Shown: piece by piece, positions 30,940 to 40,040 of the stretch
How the letters are laid out: every line of letters starts with the position of its first letter
Numbering within the stretch: position 1 is the stretch's first letter
Assembly: GCF_020510565.1 (NCBI RefSeq)
Contig: NZ_CP075189.1
Span: 248,001-312,000 of the forward strand
From: Ferribacterium limneticum
GTDB lineage: Bacteria > Pseudomonadota > Gammaproteobacteria > Burkholderiales > Rhodocyclaceae
Reading direction: 5' to 3'
Length of the DNA: 64,000 nucleotides
Position numbers and translations under genes: made by a program
The notes under the pieces: generated by a model
The model's database searches: none
The model's input: the letters and a program-made list of their open reading frames with translations, nothing else
What the model was told of the DNA's origin: nothing

Positions 30940-32265
30940 ATGAACCATGCGGATCTCGCTTCCTGCCTACAGTCCAACCGCATTACCCGTCGCCAGGTGC
31001 TCTGGATGCTCGGCGCCAGCGCCCTGTCGGGCTGTGCCACCTCGCCGGTCGGGGGCGGTTCCATCCTGGTCGGGATGAGCGAAGACGAGGAAAAGGCCGT
31101 AGATCAGAAGGTGGCGCCGCAACAGTTCTCGCAGGATCTGGGGGCGGTGCAGGATGAGGCCATCAACCAGTACCTGAGCGATGTTGGCCGGCGTCTGGAT
31201 GCCAAGGTGCATCGGCCGCAGATGCCGTATTCCTACCGCGTACTCAATGCCAACTACGTCAATGCCTACACCTTCCCCGGCGGGGCGATGGGCGTGACGC
31301 GCGGCATCCTGGTCGATCTCGACGACGAAGCCGAACTGGCGGCGCTGCTCGGCCATGAGCTCGGTCACGTCAATGCCCGTCACGCCGCGCAGCGGCAGGG
31401 CCAGGCGATGGTGACGCAGGCGGCGATGACTGGCGTGAACATCATCGGTACCGCTGCCGGGTTCGGCGGCCTGACCGACCTGGGCACCCAGCTCGGGGCC
31501 AGCGTGCTGCTCTCCAGCTATTCACGCGACAACGAGCGCGAGGCCGACGCGCTGGGGCAGGAATACATGGTCCGGGCCGGCTATCCGGCCAGCGGCATGG
31601 TCGGCCTGCAGCAATTGCTGGTCGAACAGCAGAAGGAATCGCCGGGGATGTTGCAGACGATGTTCTCAACCCACCCGATGAGCAGTGAACGGCGTGACTC
31701 GGCGAAGCAGCTGGCTGAGAGCAAGTACGCGACGAGCAACAAGCGCGACGCCGGGCGTGAGCGTTTCATGGACAACACGGCCTCACTGCGCCGTATCAAG
31801 CCGACCATCGACGCCTGCCAGAAAGGCGAAGTGGCGATGGCGGCCAAGGAGTACGGCAAGGCCGAGGAGCGTTTCCGCACGGCCTTGAAGGCCACGCCAC
31901 ACGATTACGCAGCCAATGTGCTGATGGCGAAATGCCTGTCGGAACAGGACAAGGATGCCCAGGCCCTGGAATACGCCCAGACGGCGACCCGGGTTTATCC
32001 GCAGGAAGCCCAGGCCCACAAGCTGGTCGGTGTGCTGGCGCTCGGTCAGAAGGATCCTGGCATGGCTTTCGAGCATCTCGATCGCTATGACCGGCAGTTG
32101 CCCGGCGATGCCGGCGTGACCTTCCTGAAAGGGATTTCGCTGGAAGGCATGGGCAAGCGGCCGGAAGCTGCCAAACAGTATGCCGCCTATCTGCAACGCA
32201 CGCAGCAGGGCAAGGCCGCGGAGTATTCGATTAGCCGCTTGAAGAGCTGGGGCTATCTGAAATGA
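30940..32265 (+). CDS. M48 family metalloprotease lipoprotein with TPR repeats
   Basis: A 441-residue protein from ATG 30940. The N-terminus has twin arginines and a lipobox (ITRRQVLWMLGASALSGC), pointing to a lipoprotein possibly exported by Tat. The zinc protease motif HELGH is at about residue 138 (ALLGHELGHVNARH), with the third ligand in the NEREADALGQEY segment. The C-terminal 150 residues look like TPR repeats. It matches BepA/LoiP-type periplasmic proteases that maintain outer-membrane assembly. The frame is open upstream to 30649, across the icmF end, without family match. Confidence 0.9.
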   Translation: MNHADLASCLQSNRITRRQVLWMLGASALSGCATSPVGGGSILVGMSEDEEKAVDQKVAPQQFSQDLGAVQDEAINQYLSDVGRRLDAKVHRPQMPYSYRVLNANYVNAYTFPGGAMGVTRGILVDLDDEAELAALLGHELGHVNARHAAQRQGQAMVTQAAMTGVNIIGTAAGFGGLTDLGTQLGASVLLSSYSRDNEREADALGQEYMVRAGYPASGMVGLQQLLVEQQKESPGMLQTMFSTHPMSSERRDSAKQLAESKYATSNKRDAGRERFMDNTASLRRIKPTIDACQKGEVAMAAKEYGKAEERFRTALKATPHDYAANVLMAKCLSEQDKDAQALEYAQTATRVYPQEAQAHKLVGVLALGQKDPGMAFEHLDRYDRQLPGDAGVTFLKGISLEGMGKRPEAAKQYAAYLQRTQQGKAAEYSISRLKSWGYLK

Positions 32266-32289
32266 TTCTGGCCCTTTATCCCGGCTGAC

Positions 32290-34203
32290 TTAGCGGCTTG
32301 AGCCGCCATGCCAGCGGAGGACCAGAATGGTCAGGTCGTCGACCGGCAACTGCGTCGCTTCGAAGCTGCGCACACTGATGCGCAGGGCTTCGGCACAGGT
32401 CGCCACCGGTGTTTGTGCCGACTGGGCGGCGAGTGACTGGAGCAGGCGCTCGGTGCCGAAAAAGCTCTGGCCGTCGGTTGCCTCGGTGACGCCGTCGGTG
32501 AACAGGCAAAGGGTGTCGCCGGGCTCGAGCTGGCGGGTGACAGCCCGGAACGGATAATCCGGGACACCACACATCGGTGGCCCAAGCGCCTCGCCCAGGT
32601 CGATCCGTGATAGTGCCCCGTGGCGAAGCAGCACCGGCGCGTCGTGCCCGGCCGAGACGAAACACAGCTCGCCGCTGACGATGTCGAGAACGGCGATGAA
32701 GGCAGTAACGAACAGCATTTCCGGGTTGTTTCGATCCAGCTCGTTGGCGACTTCCCGCACCGCGGCGCCGAGATCTTTGCTCAGTCTCGCCATGCTCGCA
32801 GCCAATGCCTTGGTCATGGCCATGAAGAGACTGGCGGGGACGCCCTTGCCCGAGACATCGGCCACCGCAAAGCAGATCCGGCGTTCGTCGAGCCGGAAGC
32901 ATTCGTAATAATCACCGCCGACTTCGCGGGCCGGTTCGAGGATGGCCGCTATCGAAAAGCGGGTTTCGCCGGCAAAGCTGGTTGCCAGGTCGGGGAGCAG
33001 GCCCATCTGGATACGGCGCGCCGTATCGAGTTCGCCGGCCAGGCGTGCTGCTGCTTCGCGGGTTGCCAGCAAATCGCGTTCCGCTTTCTGGCGCCGGCGT
33101 TCGGCGGTAATGTCCGAGCCCACTCCGCGCCAGCCGGTAATCGTGCCCGCCGCGTCGGTCAGCGGCTTGCCGCTCAGCGACCACCAGCCGATTTCTCCGG
33201 CCAGCTCGATGGGCACGACAATGTCACGAAACGGCGTGGCTGAACCAAGGGCGTCCTCAAGTTGCGTAAAGGCTTGCCGCCCCTCGGCGTCCGCCGACCC
33301 TTTCCGGCCGAGCAGGGCGATCGACAGCGGCTGGGTGTGCAGGGCGGCAACTGGCATGCCCAGGGTGTCGGCCAGTCGCGTCGAAATGTGGCGCAAACGG
33401 CCCTGTTCGTCGGTTTCCCACAACCAGTCGCTGGCATCGTCCTCGAAGTCGTTGAGGAGCAGACCGATGACCTGCTTTTGCCGCTCCACTTCGCTTTCTG
33501 CGATCAGGCTCTTGACGAACAGGCGGGAGGTGATGAGCACCGAGGCAACGACCGAAATGCCGTAGAGCGAGAGGAGGATGGCGAGATAGACATAGGTCAT
33601 GCCATAGAGGAGGAGCATGGTGACCGTCCCGCCGACACACATGGCAGCGCCCCACAAAGCGCCAGCCCATGGCCAGCGGGCGGTGTGGAAAGCGCCGTGG
33701 GGAATGGCCGTGGCAAAAAAGGCGGTGACCAATATCTGGCCGGTGATGTTGGTGCGGCCGAACAGATAGGCCAGCATGACCGCGAAGAGGAGGCCGGAGA
33801 TGGCGACCGAGGCAGTCAGCAGGCGAACGGCACGGGCACAGGCTTGATGGTTGGTTTCGGCCTTGTTGCGTTGCCAGATGATCAGGCCGGCGCCGGAGCT
33901 GGCCCAGACCGCGGCGCACCAGCCGATAAGCAGGCCGGGCGTGGCGTCCGCCCAGAAAATCCAGGCGTAGATGAGCGAGCAGACCATGCAGTCGAAGGCG
34001 CTGACCGGCATTTGCTGGAGCAAGGCGCGGAACTGCCGGAAACGATGGACGGCGGCGACATCGGCCGGTGCATCGGGGTCTCGCCAGCAGTAGGACAGTT
34101 TGCGCCAGCTCGACATCAGGCCGCTGGCGTTGAGCAGGGTAGTTAGGCGTCCCGAGTCGTCGGGCAGGTTTTCCGTTGACGGCGTGGCGTTTGAGTGGGG
34201 CAC
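32290..34203 (-). CDS. Membrane PAS-SpoIIE (PP2C) serine phosphatase
   Basis: A 637-residue protein. The N-terminal third has about six hydrophobic segments (GLLIGWCAAVWASSGAGLII, YLAILLSLYGISVVASVLI). A PAS domain follows (about 250-370, DWLWETDEQGRLRHISTRLA), then a coiled linker and the RsbU/SpoIIE phosphatase domain with VGGDYYECFRLDERR, ADVSGKGVPASLFMA and SAGHDAPVLL. Such enzymes dephosphorylate anti-sigma-factor antagonists in partner-switching pathways. No partner gene is adjacent. The stop lies 24 bases from the convergent M48 gene. Confidence 0.9.
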   Translation of the reverse strand: MPHSNATPSTENLPDDSGRLTTLLNASGLMSSWRKLSYCWRDPDAPADVAAVHRFRQFRALLQQMPVSAFDCMVCSLIYAWIFWADATPGLLIGWCAAVWASSGAGLIIWQRNKAETNHQACARAVRLLTASVAISGLLFAVMLAYLFGRTNITGQILVTAFFATAIPHGAFHTARWPWAGALWGAAMCVGGTVTMLLLYGMTYVYLAILLSLYGISVVASVLITSRLFVKSLIAESEVERQKQVIGLLLNDFEDDASDWLWETDEQGRLRHISTRLADTLGMPVAALHTQPLSIALLGRKGSADAEGRQAFTQLEDALGSATPFRDIVVPIELAGEIGWWSLSGKPLTDAAGTITGWRGVGSDITAERRRQKAERDLLATREAAARLAGELDTARRIQMGLLPDLATSFAGETRFSIAAILEPAREVGGDYYECFRLDERRICFAVADVSGKGVPASLFMAMTKALAASMARLSKDLGAAVREVANELDRNNPEMLFVTAFIAVLDIVSGELCFVSAGHDAPVLLRHGALSRIDLGEALGPPMCGVPDYPFRAVTRQLEPGDTLCLFTDGVTEATDGQSFFGTERLLQSLAAQSAQTPVATCAEALRISVRSFEATQLPVDDLTILVLRWHGGSSR

Positions 34204-34324
34204 TGGCGTTCGGGCCTGGAGTCTGGCGCTGGTTAAGCAAAGGTCATCAGGGTATCTGAATCGGGAAGCGAAATACCGTCGACCATTTCACGCCTTGTGC
34301 CATGTCGCGTCGGCTCGGGCCATT

Positions 34325-34357
34325 TTGATTTTGGCCGCTTTTTCCGGTTGACCGTGG
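34325..34357 (-). repeat. Dispersed repeat, copy 7
   Basis: Minus-strand reading CCACGGTCAACCGGAAAAA, then GCGGCCAAAATC. It begins three bases after the stop codon of the Crp/Fnr gene. Confidence 0.88.
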
Positions 34358-34360
34358 GAA

Positions 34361-35035
34361 TCAGTCGCCGAAGCTGCGCAGCCCGTCGAGGTCGAGAATG
34401 TTGATGCCGCCGTACTCGCTGCGCACCAGCCCGGCGTCTTCGAGCACCTTGAGCGCCTGATTGGCCCGTTGTCTTGAAACACCGGCCAGATAGCCGAGTT
34501 CTTCCTGCGAAATCTGCAGCAGGCGGTTGGTACCGGGGTAGAGCACGGGGTTGAACAGGGCGGCCAGGCCGCGCGCGATGCGGGCATCGGTGTCGAGCAT
34601 GCGCTCGTTTTCGATCATGCCGATGAACTGGCCGAGGCGCTCGTTGAGCTGGGCGATCATGTAGCGGTTGAACGGGATGCTGTGGTCGAGCAGCCACAGG
34701 AAGGTGGCGCGGCTCATGAAGGCGACGCGCGTTTCGCGGATGGCCATGACGTCGTAGCGGCGCGCTTCGCTCTTGAGCAGTGAGCCTTCGCCGAACCAGC
34801 CGCCAGTGCTGATGCCGGTCAGCGAAGTGGTCTTGCCGGTCGTCCAGTGGCTGGCCATCTTGCCCAGGCCGTCGATGATGCCCATCCAGTAATCGACTGG
34901 CTCGCCCTTCATGCAGATGAAGGCGCCCGGCGCGAAGCTGCGTTCGAAGGTGCCGGCCAGCGCCCTGGCCATTTCCTCGGCGCTCAGTGCCGGGCCCCAG
35001 ACGGAGGTGCGAAGGAGTTCTTCGGCGTTTTTCAA
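34361..35035 (-). CDS. Crp/Fnr family transcriptional regulator with TTG start
   Basis: About 224 residues. The cyclic-nucleotide-binding-like domain (FAPGAFICMKGEPVDYWMGI, GGWFGEGSLLKSEARRYDV) is followed by a C-terminal winged helix with the recognition segment ISQEELGYLAGVSRQRANQA. No ATG gives a full domain. TTG 35035 (LKNAEELLRTSVWG) was chosen because homologues begin near this point, AGGAAA lies upstream, and a TATAAT box sits 31 bases further. The N-terminal cysteines of Fnr are absent. It is divergent from the ligase/ABC transporter operon and may control it. Confidence 0.88.
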   Translation of the reverse strand: MKNAEELLRTSVWGPALSAEEMARALAGTFERSFAPGAFICMKGEPVDYWMGIIDGLGKMASHWTTGKTTSLTGISTGGWFGEGSLLKSEARRYDVMAIRETRVAFMSRATFLWLLDHSIPFNRYMIAQLNERLGQFIGMIENERMLDTDARIARGLAALFNPVLYPGTNRLLQISQEELGYLAGVSRQRANQALKVLEDAGLVRSEYGGINILDLDGLRSFGD

Positions 35036-35065
35036 TTTATTTCCTGGATTGTCTGCCGGATGACA

Positions 35066-35071
35066 ATTATA
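35066..35071 (-). promoter_or_regulatory. Predicted -10 box of the Crp/Fnr gene
   Basis: A perfect TATAAT on the minus strand 31 bases upstream of the TTG start; the -35 region is weak. It supports the non-ATG start and would leave a short leader. Confidence 0.5.
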
Positions 35072-35209
35072 CGGCGGGCAGATGCATACACTGAGCCGCA
35101 AAGTGAGAGACTGTCCGGGGCTGCAAGGTCTGTGTAAGCCAGCCGTCCCCACAATGATTCAAACGAACGTTAGACCGCGAACAATGAGTCGCGGCGGAGG
35201 AGACTAAGA

Positions 35210-37177
35210 ATGCCCACGCAGGCGAATTTCGCCGCGCTGGATGGTTTGCATACCTTCCCGCGGCTACTGTTTCATCACGCGAGCATCCGGCCGAATGCGC
35301 CGGCCATGCGCGAAAAATATCTCGGTATCTGGCAGACCTGGACCTGGTCCGATGTCGGCGAACGCGTCCGTGCTCTGGCCTGTGGTCTGGCCTCGCTCGG
35401 TTTCAAGCGTGGCGATAACCTGGCCATCATCGGCGACAACCGTCCGCATCTCTACATGATGATGACCGCCGCCCAGTGCCTCGGCGGCGTGCCGGTGCCG
35501 CTCTACCAGGACGCCGTGGCCAGCGAAATGCTCTTCGTGCTGCAGGATGCCGGCATTCGTTTTGTCGTTGTCGAGGATCAGGAGCAGGTCGACAAGATGC
35601 TGGAAGTCAGCGATCAGGTCGGCACGCTCGAACACATCATCTACGACGATCCGCGCGGCATGCGGCACTACAACCAGCCCTTCCTGCACGACATCCATGA
35701 ATTGATGGAGATGGGGCGGATTCATGACCGCAACCATCCGGACTTCCTCAATGCCGAGATTGAACAAGGGCATTTTGACGATGTGTCGGTCATGCTCTAC
35801 ACCTCGGGCACCACCGGCAAGCCGAAAGGCGTCTGCCAGACGCACGCGGCCTTCATCGCCGCGGCGCAGGGCGGGGTGCAGGTCGACAAGCTGGGCGCCG
35901 ATGGCGACATCCTGTCCTACCTGCCCATGGCCTGGGTTGGTGATCACCTCTTTTCCTACGCCCAGGCGTTGGTCGCTGGTTTCACCATCAATTGCCCGGA
36001 ATCGGGCGAAACCGTCATGTCGGACCTGCGCGAAATTGGCCCGACTTGCTATTTCGCGCCGCCGCGCGTTTTCGAGAGTCTGCTGACGTCGGTCATGATC
36101 CGCATGGAAGACGCCGGCAAGATCAAACAGAAAATGTTCCACCACTTCATGGCCGTCGCCAAGCGCTGCGGTGCCGACATCCTCGACGGCAAGTCGGTCG
36201 GTTTCGGCGACCGCTTCCAATACTGGCTGGGCAACCTGTTGATCTACGGTCCGCTGCGCAATGTGCTCGGCATGAGCCGGATCAAGGTTGCGTATACGGC
36301 CGGTGCCGCGATCGGGCCGGAGCTGTTCCGCTTCTACCGTTCGATGGGCATCAACCTCAAGCAGTTCTACGGCCAGACCGAAACCTGCGCCTACGTTTGC
36401 CTGCAGCCGGACGGCCAGATCAAGTTCGATTCCGTCGGTCAACCGGCCCCGGGCGTCGAAATTAGGATTGCTGATAACGGCGAAGTGCTGGTCAAGGGTC
36501 CGATGCTGCTCAAGGAGTATTACAAGCGCCCGGACGCCACGGCCGAGTCGATCAATGCCGACGGCTACTTCATGACCGGCGACGCCGGTTTCCTTGACGA
36601 AGATGGCCACCTCAAGATCATCGACCGTGCCAAGGACGTCGGCAAGCTGTCGAACGGCGCGATGTTCGCCCCGAACTACATCGAGAACAAGCTCAAGTTC
36701 TTCCAGCACATCAAGGAAGTGGTGTGCTTTGGTCACGACCGCGACATGGTCACCGCCTTCGTCAATATTGATGTCGGCGCGGTGGGCAACTGGGCCGAAC
36801 GGCGCGGAATTTCCTATGCCGGCTATACCGATCTGGCCAGCAAGTCGCAGGTGCTGGAACTGATCCGCGAGTGCGTCGAGCAGATCAATGCCGACCTCGT
36901 GCACGACAGTATGGTCGCCGACTCGCAGATTCATCGCTTCCTTGTCCTGCACAAGGAGCTCGATCCGGACGACGACGAGCTGACACGCACGCGCAAGGTG
37001 CGCCGCAACTTCGTTGCCGAAAAATACAAGGTGCTGATCGACGCGCTCTATGAGGGCAAGGCCAATCAGTTCATCGAAACCGAGGTCAAGTTCGAAGATG
37101 GCCGGCGCGGCAAGGTGTCAGCCGATCTCAAGATCATCGATGCCAAGACCTTCCCGATCGTGAAAAAGGCAGCCTGA
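35210..37177 (+). CDS. AMP-forming acyl/aryl-CoA ligase, long-chain type
   Basis: A 655-residue adenylate-forming enzyme of the FadD15/FAA1-like long class. The P-loop is intact (LYTSGTTGKPKGVCQTHAAF, about residues 196-215). Later motifs include the QFYGQTETCAYV segment, YFMTGDAGFLDEDGHLKIID and the hinge DRAKDV. GGAGGAGAC precedes the ATG. It activates a carboxylic acid with ATP and CoA. It is the first gene of a cluster with a complete branched-chain-type ABC transporter (three bases to the ATPase gene), so its substrate is probably the imported compound; aromatic or fatty acid cannot be decided here. Confidence 0.92.
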   Translation: MPTQANFAALDGLHTFPRLLFHHASIRPNAPAMREKYLGIWQTWTWSDVGERVRALACGLASLGFKRGDNLAIIGDNRPHLYMMMTAAQCLGGVPVPLYQDAVASEMLFVLQDAGIRFVVVEDQEQVDKMLEVSDQVGTLEHIIYDDPRGMRHYNQPFLHDIHELMEMGRIHDRNHPDFLNAEIEQGHFDDVSVMLYTSGTTGKPKGVCQTHAAFIAAAQGGVQVDKLGADGDILSYLPMAWVGDHLFSYAQALVAGFTINCPESGETVMSDLREIGPTCYFAPPRVFESLLTSVMIRMEDAGKIKQKMFHHFMAVAKRCGADILDGKSVGFGDRFQYWLGNLLIYGPLRNVLGMSRIKVAYTAGAAIGPELFRFYRSMGINLKQFYGQTETCAYVCLQPDGQIKFDSVGQPAPGVEIRIADNGEVLVKGPMLLKEYYKRPDATAESINADGYFMTGDAGFLDEDGHLKIIDRAKDVGKLSNGAMFAPNYIENKLKFFQHIKEVVCFGHDRDMVTAFVNIDVGAVGNWAERRGISYAGYTDLASKSQVLELIRECVEQINADLVHDSMVADSQIHRFLVLHKELDPDDDELTRTRKVRRNFVAEKYKVLIDALYEGKANQFIETEVKFEDGRRGKVSADLKIIDAKTFPIVKKAA

Positions 37178-37179
37178 AC

Positions 37180-37962
37180 ATGAGCAAGAAAATAGGCGAC
37201 GTCATTCTCGACCTGCAGAACATTTCCCTGCGCTTCGGTGGCGTCAAGGCGCTGACCGACATTTCCTTCGATGTCCGTCAGCACGAAATCCGCGCCATCA
37301 TCGGCCCGAACGGTGCTGGCAAGAGCTCGATGCTCAACGTCATCAACGGCGTTTACCACCCGCAGGAAGGCAAGATTTTCTGGCACGGCAACGAGCGCAA
37401 GCGCATGGAGCCGCACATGGCGGCCCAGCAGAATATTGCCCGGACCTTCCAGAACATCGCTTTGTTCAAGGGCATGAGCGTGCTCGACAACATCATGACC
37501 GGGCGCATTACCAAGATGAAGGCCAACTTCATCGAGCATGCGCTTTGGTTTGGCCGGGCTCGGAAGGAAGAGCTGGAGCATCGCAAGAAGGTCGAGGAGG
37601 TGATCGACTTCCTCGAAATCCAGCACATCCGCAAGACGCCGGTCGGCCGCTTGCCCTACGGCTTGCAAAAGCGCGTTGAACTTGGCAGGGCGCTGGCCGC
37701 CGAGCCGTCGATGCTGCTCCTCGACGAGCCGATGGCGGGCATGAACGTCGAGGAAAAACAGGACATGTGCCGCTTCATCCTCGACGTCAATGACCAGTTC
37801 GGTACCACCATCGTGCTCATCGAACACGACATGGGCGTCGTCATGGACATTTCCGATCGCGTCGTCGTGCTCGATTACGGCAAGAAGATCGGCGATGGCG
37901 TGCCCGATGAAGTCAAAAATAATGAGGATGTGATCAAAGCCTATCTGGGCGCTGGTCACTAA
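37180..37962 (+). CDS. Branched-chain-type ABC transporter ATPase (LivG-like)
   Basis: A 260-residue ATPase with Walker A GPNGAGKSS, a signature region modified to RLPYGLQKRVELGRAL, Walker B LLLDEPMAGMN, and the switch His in LIEHDMGVVMD. The C-terminus has the LivG tail (VKNNEDVIKAYLGAGH). It powers one half of the HAAT importer together with the ATPase at 41434. It starts three bases after the ligase stop, so the genes are translationally close. Confidence 0.94.
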   Translation: MSKKIGDVILDLQNISLRFGGVKALTDISFDVRQHEIRAIIGPNGAGKSSMLNVINGVYHPQEGKIFWHGNERKRMEPHMAAQQNIARTFQNIALFKGMSVLDNIMTGRITKMKANFIEHALWFGRARKEELEHRKKVEEVIDFLEIQHIRKTPVGRLPYGLQKRVELGRALAAEPSMLLLDEPMAGMNVEEKQDMCRFILDVNDQFGTTIVLIEHDMGVVMDISDRVVVLDYGKKIGDGVPDEVKNNEDVIKAYLGAGH

Positions 37963-37973
37963 GGAGTCGGGAC

Positions 37974-38888
37974 ATGAATTTTTTCTTTGAAGTCCTCATC
38001 GGCGGCCTGCTTTCCGGCGTCATGTACGCGCTGGTGGCCCTCGGTTTTGTGATGATCTACAAGGCCTCGGGCGTCTTCAACTTTGCCCAGGGCGCCATGG
38101 TTTACCTGGCCGCACTGTCGGTTGTCGGTTGCATGGAAAAGGGTGCGCCGCTGTGGTTGGCGATCATTCTGGCTTTTGTCATCATGACCCTGTTCGGCAT
38201 CGCCACCGAGAAGTTCGTGCTGCGCAAGCTGGTCAATCAGCCGCCGATTGCCCTGTTCATGGCGACGATCGGCCTAGCCTTCTTCATCGAAGGGCTGGCC
38301 CCGATGATTTTCGGCAGCGAGCCGCGGGCGCTCGAGCTAGGCATCGTCGATGAGCCGATTCCTTGGGTGCTCGATAACTGGAACATGGTCATTTCGAAGT
38401 TCGACCTCGTCGCTGCCGGTGTTGCCGCGGTGCTCGTTGCTACGCTCGCCCTGTTCTTCCAATACACCCGCATCGGCCGGGCGCTGCGCGCCGTGGCGGA
38501 TGACCATCAGGCGGCATTGTCGATTGGCATCCCGCTGCAGAACATCTGGGCCATCGTCTGGGGGGTGGCCGGTTTCGTCGCGCTGGTGGCCGGCATGATG
38601 TGGGGCGCCCGCAACGGTGTGCAGTTTGCGCTCACTTTCACCGCACTCAAGGCGCTGCCGGTGTTGATCCTTGGCGGCTTCACCTCGGTACCGGGGGCGA
38701 TTGTTGGTGGCCTGATCATCGGCGCTTCGGAAAAGCTGGCTGAAATCTACATTCCGCCCGTCATGCAGGATCTGTTTGGCGGCAATTTTGGTGGCATCGA
38801 GGGCTGGTTCCCTTATGTGCTGGCTTTGCTCTTTTTGCTGGTGCGGCCCGAGGGGCTGTTCGGCGAAAAACACATCGACCGGGTTTAA
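37974..38888 (+). CDS. Branched-chain-type ABC transporter permease (LivH-like)
   Basis: A 304-residue inner-membrane permease with about eight hydrophobic segments. Typical LivH features are the N-terminal GGLLSGVMYALVALGFVMIY and FNFAQGAMVYLAAL, and the coupling region AVADDHQAALSIGIPLQNI. It forms the channel with the LivM-like permease encoded 12 bases downstream. Part of the 35210-43674 cluster. Confidence 0.94.
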   Translation: MNFFFEVLIGGLLSGVMYALVALGFVMIYKASGVFNFAQGAMVYLAALSVVGCMEKGAPLWLAIILAFVIMTLFGIATEKFVLRKLVNQPPIALFMATIGLAFFIEGLAPMIFGSEPRALELGIVDEPIPWVLDNWNMVISKFDLVAAGVAAVLVATLALFFQYTRIGRALRAVADDHQAALSIGIPLQNIWAIVWGVAGFVALVAGMMWGARNGVQFALTFTALKALPVLILGGFTSVPGAIVGGLIIGASEKLAEIYIPPVMQDLFGGNFGGIEGWFPYVLALLFLLVRPEGLFGEKHIDRV

Positions 38889-38900
38889 GGGAGAAAACAC

Positions 38901-39977
38901 ATGCTTTACCGTGAAGCCGGTCAATTCAAGACGACCTACGCCGCCGACCAACAGATCTTCCCGATTCGTCAGGACCGGATCGGGGTCATCGCGCTACTTG
39001 TCGTCGCTTTCATCGGGGTGCCGCTTTTTGCCAGCGAATACTGGTTCTCGGCCATCCTGATTCCTTTCCTGATTTTTGCCCTGGCAGCGCTCGGGCTCAA
39101 TGTCCTGACCGGTTATGCCGGCCAACTCTCGCTCGGCTCGGCCGCTTTCATGGCGGTCGGTGCCTATGCCGCTTACAACTTCCAGCTGCGCGTCGAGGGC
39201 ATTCCGATTCTGGTTTCCTTCATCTGCGCCGGGTTGACCGCAGCCGGGGTGGGCATCCTGTTCGGTCTGCCATCGTTGCGCATCAAGGGGTTTTACCTGG
39301 CCGTGGCGACACTGGCGGCGCAGTTTTTCATCGTCTGGTGCCTGACCAAGTTCCCGTGGCTGTCGAACAACTCGTCGTCCGGCGTGATTTCGACGCAACG
39401 TCTGATCATCTTCGGCCATGAACTGACAACGCCGGTCGAAAAGTATCTGTTGGTCCTCTCCATCGTCGTCGTCATGGCGCTGGCTGCCAAGAACATGGTC
39501 CGTTCGGCCACGGGCCGGGCCTGGATGGCGGTGCGCGACATGGACGTGGCGGCGTCGGTTATCGGCATCAAGCTCATGCAGACCAAGCTGCTCGCCTTTG
39601 CCGTGAGTTCTTTCTACTGCGGTGTGGCCGGCGCGCTGTACGCCTTCTGCTACCTCGGCTCGGTCGAGCCGGATGGCTTCTCGCTCGAAATGTCGTTCAA
39701 GATTTTGTTCATGATCATCATCGGCGGCGTCGGTTCGATCATGGGCAGTTTCCTCGGCGCCGCCTTCATCCTGCTCCTGCCGATCTTTCTCGATATCGCC
39801 CTGCCGTTCTTTGCCGAACTGTTCGGGCTGCCGTTTTCCAGCGCTACCGTTTCGCACATCCAGATCACGGTGTTCGGGGCGCTGATCATGTTCTTCCTGA
39901 TCGTCGAGCCGCACGGGCTGGCCCGTTTGTGGCAGATCGCCAAGGAGAAGCTGCGCTTGTGGCCGTTCCCGCATTAG
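38901..39977 (+). CDS. Branched-chain-type ABC transporter permease (LivM-like)
   Basis: A 358-residue permease with a longer hydrophilic N-terminus (about 30 residues) and nine or ten hydrophobic segments. LivM motifs: GLNVLTGYAGQLSLGSAAFM and the coupling loop RAWMAVRDMDVAASVIGI. The ATG follows a GGGAGAAAA ribosome site. It pairs with the LivH-like permease. A terminator-like hairpin follows the stop before the binding protein gene. Confidence 0.94.
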   Translation: MLYREAGQFKTTYAADQQIFPIRQDRIGVIALLVVAFIGVPLFASEYWFSAILIPFLIFALAALGLNVLTGYAGQLSLGSAAFMAVGAYAAYNFQLRVEGIPILVSFICAGLTAAGVGILFGLPSLRIKGFYLAVATLAAQFFIVWCLTKFPWLSNNSSSGVISTQRLIIFGHELTTPVEKYLLVLSIVVVMALAAKNMVRSATGRAWMAVRDMDVAASVIGIKLMQTKLLAFAVSSFYCGVAGALYAFCYLGSVEPDGFSLEMSFKILFMIIIGGVGSIMGSFLGAAFILLLPIFLDIALPFFAELFGLPFSSATVSHIQITVFGALIMFFLIVEPHGLARLWQIAKEKLRLWPFPH

Positions 39978-39993
39978 TGCTGACTGTAGTGAG

Positions 39994-40018
39994 AGCGGTG
40001 GGGCCCCGCCGCTTTTTG
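39994..40018 (+). terminator. Internal hairpin/attenuator before the binding protein gene
   Basis: A near-perfect inverted repeat (AGCGGTGGGG / CCCCGCCGCT) followed by TTTTTG lies between the LivM-like permease and the binding protein. It could terminate part of the transcripts or protect the upstream 3' end, letting the binding protein be made in excess. Confidence 0.65.
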
Positions 40019-40040
40019 TAATAACTGGAGGAGACATTCA